Below are positions 1 through 5,863 of a stretch of DNA of 18,104 bases, piece by piece; position 1 is the first letter of the stretch; each line of letters starts with the position of its first letter. The position numbers and the translations under genes were made by a program. The DNA is from an uncultured Eubacteriales bacterium. GTDB lineage: Bacteria > Bacillota > Clostridia > Oscillospirales > Acutalibacteraceae. The stretch is from positions 1 through 18,104 of the forward strand of contig CAKSDA010000023.1 in NCBI GenBank assembly GCA_934444895.1, given 5' to 3'. The notes under the pieces are model-generated. The model was not told the DNA's origin. It worked only from the letters and a program-made list of their open reading frames with translations, and made no database searches.

Positions 1-840
1 AGTACCCCAGCTGGAAAAATCTCCGGTACCAAGCTGCAGGTGTGAAAGACAGCCCAAGGCCTCGTCTATTACCTCATAAACCGCCTTTGAAACATTTGTA
101 TTTAAGGATTTTTGCTTATAATTATAAATTTTTTCGCTGTTGTAATAGGGAGACAATGCCTGAATTGCCATTGCCGTAATGTCAGGATCGGCAGTTTTTC
201 CGCTTAGGGCAAAACCTCCGTTTGTAAGCTGTTGCTTTAAGATTTCAACAATAATATCATCGCGGGTATAGTAAGCATCAGCAGGCAAACTGTAACGCAT
301 ACTGTCAAGAGCAATAAGTCCCCATATCCATCCATTAATTCCCTGCCTGCCTAGAGGAGCCGTTTTTCCGCGATTATATGTTCCATCGGCTATGAGATTT
401 ATGGGCCTGTTTTTTTCATCTTTTCCTATGTTTGTGGGATCCCCTCCCATTGCAAGAACCGAAAGCGATATACGGTGCCATTCGGTTGCTTTTGCCGCGC
501 TTAGCTTTCCCGGCTGTCTGTATCTTTCTTCGACCTTATCCTTAATGACTGCAAGATACCCTTCGCTGTTGTCTTTAATTCCAAGCCTGCCGAGCCCTAT
601 TTGATACCAGTCGCCCGGCGTTGTTCCGGCAAGTTCAAGATATTTATCATTAATAAGGTTGTTGTCTGTTGAACCGTTATCAGCCTTTTTCCATGCAATT
701 ATTCCTTTTGCAAACGACATTACTTTATCAGCCGTGTTTTGGGCGGCGCAGACATCTGAAGCTTTTGTGAGTATGCCGAAAAAAAGCAAGACGGCGAGAA
801 AAAAACCGGCGACTCTTTTTTTATTTGATATTCCGTTCAT
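1..840 (-). CDS. Secreted alpha/alpha-barrel protein, transcobalamin N-domain-like (partial, C-terminus beyond window)
   Basis: The frame stays open from an ATG at 840 down to base 1, giving the first 280 residues; the rest lies outside the window. The start is supported by AGGAG six bases upstream. Residues 1-33 form a signal peptide (Lys/Arg near the N-terminus, hydrophobic core, then VCAA). The mature part is a terpenoid-cyclase/prenyltransferase-like helical barrel, with repeats such as TEWHRISLSVLAMGGDP, GINGWIWGLIALD and DPDITAMAIQALSPYY. The same blocks occur in the same order in the barrel protein encoded at 2482-4266, so the two are paralogues. There is no DxDD motif, so terpene cyclase chemistry is unlikely. 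The gene overlaps the DUF4430 gene by 20 bases and is probably translationally coupled to it. Inferred role: exported corrinoid-binding barrel under the cobalamin riboswitch. The fold is fairly sure; the ligand is inferred. Confidence 0.85.
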   Translation of the reverse strand, partial: MNGISNKKRVAGFFLAVLLFFGILTKASDVCAAQNTADKVMSFAKGIIAWKKADNGSTDNNLINDKYLELAGTTPGDWYQIGLGRLGIKDNSEGYLAVIKDKVEERYRQPGKLSAAKATEWHRISLSVLAMGGDPTNIGKDEKNRPINLIADGTYNRGKTAPLGRQGINGWIWGLIALDSMRYSLPADAYYTRDDIIVEILKQQLTNGGFALSGKTADPDITAMAIQALSPYYNSEKIYNYKQKSLNTNVSKAVYEVIDEALGCLSHLQLGTGDFSSWGT

Positions 841-2338
841 TGTTTTCTCCTGTAACACTAGGCAAGCGCTTGATGACAATAAAAGCAACACCGATAAGCC
901 CCGCCGTAACAATAATTATTAAAACTATTTCCAAAACAGGGAGTTTGAATTTGCCACCTTTATTTTCTTTGCCTTTATCTAAACCTTTTTCCCCCGGGAC
1001 TTCATTGCTTTTTAAATTAGTAGAATCTTTTGATTTATTATCATTTAAAGCATCATCACAACTCAAAGCAGAATTACCTGTGCCACCGGATGCAGCTGAA
1101 CCTGCGGCAGGATACTGACTTATTTTTCCTGTATTGCTGCCTGATATATCAGAGTTTTGTTTTGCTGCATTGGTATTTCCTGTCGCTGCTTCAACAGGCA
1201 AATTTGCAATTGATTTTTGAAGCGTCGATGTTGCTGCATTAACAGCGTTTTGTGAGGCATTAAGCTTTTTCATTTCTTCTATTGCGGCATTATATGCGAC
1301 TTTTACTTTTTGATATTTAAGAAGGTCCGAAGTTTTTGCCCTGCATATTTCTTTTGTTAAATTATCTTTGTTGCAAACACTGTAATAGTCGCCTTTGGGT
1401 TGTTTATCGGCACTTTCTATTTTCGCTCCTATTGCTCCGAATCCGCCTATATCCGCTCCGTAACCCAGAGTAAACTGCACCCTTACTACATCTCCGTCGG
1501 ACAAATAACTGTCTGAAAAGCCCACATTGGGGAAAATATTGTTTACGCAATACATCCAGCCGGAACCGTTTGAAAATACGAATTCACCCAAGTAACCGAC
1601 CCAGTTGTTTTTGTAGTCATTAGGGTCCAGAAAATCCATGGTACTTTTAAGATGTGGCATAAGAATGCCGGGAATGTTGGGAGAAATATTTAGTTTTGCA
1701 ACCTTTTTAGGAACGCCGCTTTTTTTGTATCCGCTGAAATTTTCATTTTTTGAAGAACCGTCGGCAATATATCCCAGATAAAATGAAGCCTTTGTACTTC
1801 CTCCGCAGTAGCCTACGAATCCATTTTGATGCAATAATCGAATAAGCTGGTCTGCTGCGGTTTCTCCCTCGTATATAGGCATTTGGACAGGGTGCACAAT
1901 ATATCCGCAATCTATTGTAAAGGCTTCCACACTCCAAATTGCGTAGCCAATGCATTCACCGTTTGCGGCCTTTTTATAAGTTATATTATATGTAACTTCT
2001 TTTTTTTGGCCCTTTTCTGATAATGCGGAAACAACAACTGTATTAGCTCCCTCTTTTGAAAACACCAGGGTATAACTTGCCTTTTCATTGTCTTCCCATG
2101 TAGGTGCCAGTTTTTGTCCGTTAAACTTTACAGTTGCCGATATTTTCTTTCCGGCGGAATTCCTTGCCCACACATCAAATGTTTTTTTGTTTCCTCGCTG
2201 AACCGTTTTATCCTTAAGGGTTGTTCTGATTGAAGGTTCTGATGCGGCACAAACCTGTATGTTTACGGGGCAGAACATGTTAAGAAAAATAAATGTGCAT
2301 AGAAACACCGAAAACAGTTTAATGCTTTTAATATTCAT
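821..2338 (-). CDS. Membrane-anchored DUF4430 (transcobalamin C-terminal-like) protein
   Basis: This 505-residue protein has a signal peptide (to about residue 33, ending CAAS). It is followed by an Ig-like beta region (about 35-125), then a DUF4430 domain (about 143-299). That domain shows YEGETAADQLIRLL, a GSGWMYCVNN block and a closing SDGDVVRVQFTLGYGADIG. A short helical FIVAR-like segment (about 325-380), a Ser/Asn/Gly/Lys-rich linker and a transmembrane helix (about 466-490) with a short basic tail follow. DUF4430 is the family of the C-terminal beta domain of intrinsic factor and transcobalamin, which caps bound cobalamin. An ATG at 2359 lacks a ribosome binding site; the ATG at 2338 has AAAGGAG upstream (spacing about 11). 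It lies between two barrel paralogues downstream of a cobalamin riboswitch, so it is probably the beta half of a split corrinoid-capture complex on the outer membrane face. Confidence 0.85.
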   Translation of the reverse strand: MNIKSIKLFSVFLCTFIFLNMFCPVNIQVCAASEPSIRTTLKDKTVQRGNKKTFDVWARNSAGKKISATVKFNGQKLAPTWEDNEKASYTLVFSKEGANTVVVSALSEKGQKKEVTYNITYKKAANGECIGYAIWSVEAFTIDCGYIVHPVQMPIYEGETAADQLIRLLHQNGFVGYCGGSTKASFYLGYIADGSSKNENFSGYKKSGVPKKVAKLNISPNIPGILMPHLKSTMDFLDPNDYKNNWVGYLGEFVFSNGSGWMYCVNNIFPNVGFSDSYLSDGDVVRVQFTLGYGADIGGFGAIGAKIESADKQPKGDYYSVCNKDNLTKEICRAKTSDLLKYQKVKVAYNAAIEEMKKLNASQNAVNAATSTLQKSIANLPVEAATGNTNAAKQNSDISGSNTGKISQYPAAGSAASGGTGNSALSCDDALNDNKSKDSTNLKSNEVPGEKGLDKGKENKGGKFKLPVLEIVLIIIVTAGLIGVAFIVIKRLPSVTGENNERNIK

Positions 2339-2422
2339 AATATTTTCTGCTCCTTTCATATTTGCATAAAGCTATTGTTATTTGACTGTTTAGCAGGATA
2401 ATTCTTACATTGCGCTTTGTAT

Positions 2423-2472
2423 GGACAAATTGGTTTTGGCGGGAAAATTTCCGTTTACCGGGCAGTTTGTCC
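2423..2472 (-). other. Intercistronic inverted repeat
   Basis: In the 143-base gap between the first barrel gene and the DUF4430 start, GGACAAA (2423-2429) is repeated inverted as TTTGTCC (2466-2472). Three further pairs, one of them G-U, give a 10-bp stem around a 33-36 base loop. No U-tract follows, so it looks like an mRNA stem that could pause, stabilise or cut the message rather than a terminator. Function unknown. Confidence 0.4.
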
Positions 2473-2481
2473 CTACCGATT

Positions 2482-4266
2482 TCAACACTTATTCTTATTC
2501 TTTTTATTTATAAAACAAATTTGCATAGTTATAAACATAACACTTATGACCATTAATCCTAAGTAAAGTATTAAATTTGCACTGTCTGCCGTTTTAGGAG
2601 AGAGGGAATTACTGCCTGAAATATTTCCTTTTGAATTTTCGGGTTTTGAAGATTTATTTTCCGTATTTTCGAAATTCTCGTTATTTCCGGAGTTTCCACT
2701 ATTTCCGGAATTGCCATTGTTTTTTGCATTTTCAGCATCGGTAAGTTGTTTGTTTGTCTTAACCGAATCAAGCTTTGCTTTTATTAGAGTAACCGCTTTG
2801 AAAACTTCGTCTGAATTTTCAGCGCTTGTAATGGCAATTTTACCTTCTGCAATAATTTTGTTTATTTCTTTTTTTTGTTCACTGCGATAATCATTTAAAT
2901 TTTTGTATGTTTCAATAAGTTTTATTGCTTCTTCTTTTTCCTTTATTAAAGACCCGGAATCGTCCGGATTTCCCCCTTGCGCCTGCTCGTCTCTCATATC
3001 ATATAGGGGGTTCATTTTGTTTTCAAATCTCCAGTATGCAACAAGCGCATATGTTGCCTGATCATTTGCCATTGAGTTCCAACCGGTTCCCTTAACATGG
3101 CAAAATCCGCCGCTTGAAAGATGAAAAGAGAACATTGCATCAAGAATGGTTTTTCCGCTTGAAGTTATAAATCTTTCGTCCTTTAAAGGATCAATTCCTA
3201 AAGAACAAAGCGCTACCACAACCTGCGAAATGCTTTCAACATTTTCTGTATTCCATGAAGAAAATCCGCCGTTTTCGTTTTGCATTGAGCCCAGGAGATC
3301 CAAAGCTTGTTCAATACATTCTCTTACCGTTGCGCTTACTGTTTCTTTGGAGTTTTTGTTTGTAAATGTATATACCTTGTCATCATTGTAATAAGGGGCG
3401 AGCGCCTGAATGGTCATAGCGGTAATATCAACATCCGATTTGCCGCCGAATCCGCCAAGAGCCCAGCCGCCGTATTTGTTACCCTCTGTACCGTCGGTAA
3501 GCTGCTGCTTTAATAGTTCTTCTATAAATGTCTCTCTTGTATACTTTGCGTCCTGCGGCACATCATACGTTTTGGCGTCCATTGCAATAAGACCCCATAT
3601 CCAGCCGTTGATTCCCTGAGTTCCGGGGCCTGATCTGGCTTTACAGTTATAGCTGCCGTCTGCAACAAGATTTATATCATTACCGTCATAACTTCCGAAT
3701 ATTGTGGGATCACCGCCGAGAGCAGCTATTGTAATAACTGCCCTATGCCATTCGGTCGCCTTAACTTTATGTAAAAGGCCTTTGTTTTTTGCATAAGTTT
3801 CTTCTATATATTTTTTCATTGAAGCAAGATAGTCTTCGTATCCCGTTTCATCATTATACATATGATTGTATTTCCCATTTGCATAATATCCAAAGCGCCC
3901 CATAGCCAGAGCCATCCAGTCAGTTGCCGTAGAACTTGCTCCGGATGCAAACTTATCGTTGCCCAATAATGTTCCGCTGATTTTGGTATTACTCTTTGTG
4001 CTGTCTATTGCATCTTTTATATATACAGCCAGTTCAGCCGAAAGTTTTGTTCGTTCGGTAAAGCCTGAAACCGGTTGACCTGAGCTTTTTAGATTGTGTT
4101 CCGACAGCATCGGCAACGCAGTTTTAAGATATTTTGCTCCACTTTCTGCCAGTGTCGGATTTTGAAATTCAGCCGGTCCGGATGCGCCTGCAGATATTGA
4201 AAGGGCGGAAAAGGCAATAACCGCTGACAATATAACCGACATCGTTTTGTAAATTTTTTTCTTCAT
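2482..4266 (-). CDS. Secreted alpha/alpha-barrel protein with sortase-like C-terminus, transcobalamin N-domain-like
   Basis: 594 residues from the ATG at 4266, chosen because AAGGA lies nine bases upstream; a longer frame would begin at TTG 4293 without a site. Residues 1-29 are a signal peptide ending SAGAS. A helical barrel of the terpenoid-cyclase/prenyltransferase fold follows (about 80-420). Its repeats include TEWHRAVITIAALGGDP, GINGWIWGLIAMDA, DVDITAMTIQALAPYY and QNENGGFSSWNT. A helical segment (about 440-505) and an Asn/Ser/Gly spacer with repeated NSG come next. The C-terminus is SPKTAD, about 20 hydrophobic residues and a basic tail, resembling the LPxTG or (S/P)PxTG sorting signals of clostridia with Ala in place of Gly. 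It is the first gene after the cobalamin riboswitch. Intrinsic factor and transcobalamin use this barrel as their N-terminal domain, so I infer a wall-attached corrinoid binder. Confidence 0.85.
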   Translation of the reverse strand: MKKKIYKTMSVILSAVIAFSALSISAGASGPAEFQNPTLAESGAKYLKTALPMLSEHNLKSSGQPVSGFTERTKLSAELAVYIKDAIDSTKSNTKISGTLLGNDKFASGASSTATDWMALAMGRFGYYANGKYNHMYNDETGYEDYLASMKKYIEETYAKNKGLLHKVKATEWHRAVITIAALGGDPTIFGSYDGNDINLVADGSYNCKARSGPGTQGINGWIWGLIAMDAKTYDVPQDAKYTRETFIEELLKQQLTDGTEGNKYGGWALGGFGGKSDVDITAMTIQALAPYYNDDKVYTFTNKNSKETVSATVRECIEQALDLLGSMQNENGGFSSWNTENVESISQVVVALCSLGIDPLKDERFITSSGKTILDAMFSFHLSSGGFCHVKGTGWNSMANDQATYALVAYWRFENKMNPLYDMRDEQAQGGNPDDSGSLIKEKEEAIKLIETYKNLNDYRSEQKKEINKIIAEGKIAITSAENSDEVFKAVTLIKAKLDSVKTNKQLTDAENAKNNGNSGNSGNSGNNENFENTENKSSKPENSKGNISGSNSLSPKTADSANLILYLGLMVISVMFITMQICFINKKNKNKC

Positions 4267-4405
4267 TTTTAAAAATCCTTCCCGGGAGAACAAAATAAAA
4301 CAAATAAGAGTTTTATATGCATCCCTTTTATTGTAGTAATACTAACCTTTGTTTAAATGACTCCGCCAGCCTAAGGCTAGCAGTGATAAGGCAAACCAAC
4401 TAAAA

Positions 4406-4460
4406 CGAAAGAGTGCAACTTTTACTGTCTGTATTTATAAGACATGTAGGTTGCACTCTT
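4406..4460 (-). terminator. Terminator hairpin of the cobalamin riboswitch (expression platform)
   Basis: An 11-bp perfect inverted repeat, AAGAGTGCAAC (4450-4460 on the transcript) with GTTGCACTCTT (4409-4419), encloses 30 bases that hold a further TGTCT/AGACA stem. The transcript then reads TCGTTTTAG, an interrupted U-tract. It sits between the riboswitch aptamer and the first barrel gene, so it most likely stops transcription when corrinoid is plentiful. No antiterminator pairing was identified. Confidence 0.65.
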
Positions 4461-4487
4461 CTCACCAAAGTTGTGTTAAACCAAAAA

Positions 4488-4698
4488 ATACGGCAGGTAT
4501 CCTGACTTATGATGCAGTGATATACCGCAAAAGCGGTGGACATACCACAAAAGTATATAGTTTAATAACAATTAAGGCAGAACTGTCTGCCGCAAACAAT
4601 ATACTTTTAACTCGTCAAATACAGTAATGGCGGTTGTTCCGGATTCGAACCGGATTTCCTTTTCATCTACTCAGCTTACAACTTTTCAAACCGTATCT
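4488..4698 (-). promoter_or_regulatory. Cobalamin (adenosylcobalamin-type) riboswitch
   Basis: On the minus strand the 3' end is AAGTCAGGATACCTGCCG (4491-4508), which fits the B12-box consensus throughout. The 5' half has the conserved AAAAGGAAATCCGG, TTCGAATCCGGAAC and CCGCCATTACTGTA blocks (4628-4664). The closing P1 helix is visible: ATACGG (4691-4696) pairs with CCGTAT (4488-4493). Element order and the total length of about 210 bases fit a class-I cobalamin aptamer. It precedes the three transcobalamin-like exported proteins, tying them to corrinoid status; by the family's normal behaviour, bound coenzyme B12 would switch them off. Confidence 0.92.
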
Positions 4699-4707
4699 TT
4701 TATAACA

Positions 4708-4737
4708 ATATTAAATTTTTAAAGGCCGATTTTGCAA
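4708..4737 (-). promoter_or_regulatory. Sigma-A-type promoter of the B12-regulated operon
   Basis: Minus strand: TTGCAA (4732-4737) as -35, an 18-base spacer, and TAATAT (4708-4713) as -10. This puts the transcript start near 4700, just ahead of the first riboswitch helix. Confidence 0.55.
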
Positions 4738-4886
4738 GTACGAGGAGTAGGGCACGATCAGCCTGACAGGCATATTTTACCACATAAGCCCTTCATTTGC
4801 AATATATTTCGTTTTTTGTTTTTGTTATTCTGCTGCTTTACGTTTCTCACTGATTTTTGGTATTTTTCACTGTTTTTTACCGCCTG

Positions 4887-5735
4887 TTATTGTCTCCTGC
4901 TGCAAAGCTCTCTATACTTATTCGGCGTGCAACGATTATATTTTTTAAAAGTCTTAATAAAATAGGATACCGAAGAAAAACCGGTTTCAAAAGATATTTC
5001 TGTAATGTTTTTTGAGGTTTCCTTTATTAGTCTCGCGGCCTTATTTATTCTTACAATGTTTAGATATTCAAGAAATGAGACCCCTATTGTTTCTTTGAAC
5101 TTTTTGCAAAAATACGAAGTGTGAAAATTCATGATTTTGCTGACTTCAAGCAGAGAAATATGTTTTGAGTAATTTTCGTCTATATACTTTAAAACCGGAA
5201 TAAAATCTGAAATGCGCTCAAGCGCTTCGTTATAATCGGTCAAAATATCATTACGGCACAAAAGAGCCGACAACTCAAGGAGATATGCTTTTATAAAATA
5301 TTCAAAGTACTTTTGTTTGTTTTCATATTCGCGGCATATTTTTTCCATACACTGTTTGATAAGTTTATTAGCGTCGGTGCTGTTTTTTATAACAATGTAG
5401 TCCGATTTGCCCGTTTTAAAAATACTCTCCAGTTCGTATTCGGTTAAAGGGTTGTTTTTCAGAGTTGTTTTAAACTGCAACAAAATTCCGCGAGAACCGA
5501 CGGGAGTTTCCGTTTTGTGGGGTATGTTACTGTTTACAAATATTATATCACCGACGGAAAGTTTTTCTATATTACCGTTTATATGAAAATACTTTTCCCC
5601 CGTAAGCAACAAAAACATTTCGTACTCAAAGTGGAGATGCCATTCGCATGTTACATTTTTTGTTGTTTCTGTTTTACCTTCATAAATGTGAAGAGAGCAG
5701 GTAGAGATGGAAGTCGTTATAAACTCGCAGTTCAT
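4887..5735 (-). CDS. AraC-family transcriptional regulator with N-terminal cupin sensor
   Basis: 282 residues from the ATG at 5735. The frame extends upstream to a TTG, but that would run into the divergent glucosidase gene and has no Shine-Dalgarno; the chosen start has only a weak GGTG. The N-terminal half is a cupin sugar-sensing domain (HLHFEYEMFLLLTGEKYFHI, then SVGDIIFVNSNIPHKTE). The C-terminal 100 residues are the double helix-turn-helix of AraC/XylS proteins, with LLEVSKIMNFHTSYFCKKFK and the hallmark ITEISFETGFSSVSYFIKTF. It diverges from the GH3 glucosidase gene, so it most likely controls that gene in response to a sugar. One of two direct repeats in the shared promoter covers its own start codon, suggesting autoregulation. 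Confidence 0.9.
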   Translation of the reverse strand: MNCEFITTSISTCSLHIYEGKTETTKNVTCEWHLHFEYEMFLLLTGEKYFHINGNIEKLSVGDIIFVNSNIPHKTETPVGSRGILLQFKTTLKNNPLTEYELESIFKTGKSDYIVIKNSTDANKLIKQCMEKICREYENKQKYFEYFIKAYLLELSALLCRNDILTDYNEALERISDFIPVLKYIDENYSKHISLLEVSKIMNFHTSYFCKKFKETIGVSFLEYLNIVRINKAARLIKETSKNITEISFETGFSSVSYFIKTFKKYNRCTPNKYRELCSRRQ

Positions 5736-5766
5736 AAAATCACCAAACAGTTCATAAAATTGCCAA
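5729..5766. promoter_or_regulatory. Tandem direct repeats, probable AraC-type operator
   Basis: AGTTCATAAAAT followed by a CACCAAA or TGCCAAA tail occurs at 5729-5747 and again at 5749-5767, exactly 20 bases apart. AraC/XylS proteins bind direct half-sites about two helical turns apart. The repeats lie between the divergent AraC and GH3 genes; the first overlaps the regulator's start codon and the second lies just upstream of the AT-rich GH3 promoter region. Confidence 0.55.
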
Positions 5767-5863
5767 AAGTTAATATTGTTATATTTTTTGATAAAAATTA
5801 TGTATATTAAGGTTTTAAATAATGATATTATTATATCACAAAAATCCAAAAGAGGGTACTGTT

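Noticed and set aside
2660..2720. Tandem repeat or CRISPR-like array in the NSG-rich part of the first barrel gene
   Set aside because: It is a short in-frame Asn-Ser-Gly linker before the sortase-like signal, with no spacers or long repeats.
2482..4266. Terpene or squalene-hopene cyclase because of the barrel repeats and a QNENGGFSSW block
   Set aside because: No DxDD catalytic motif, an export signal and wall tail, and a cobalamin riboswitch upstream; the fold is shared with cobalamin carriers.
4732..4965. Plus-strand open frame of 77 residues
   Set aside because: Low-complexity Phe/Leu/Cys-rich composition, no ribosome binding site, and it overlaps the AraC gene end and the B12 operon promoter.
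5736..5849. N-terminal extension of the AraC regulator from a TTG at 5849
   Set aside because: The extension is Ile/Phe/Asn-rich, translated from promoter DNA, and would cover the operator repeats; the ATG at 5735 is the natural start.
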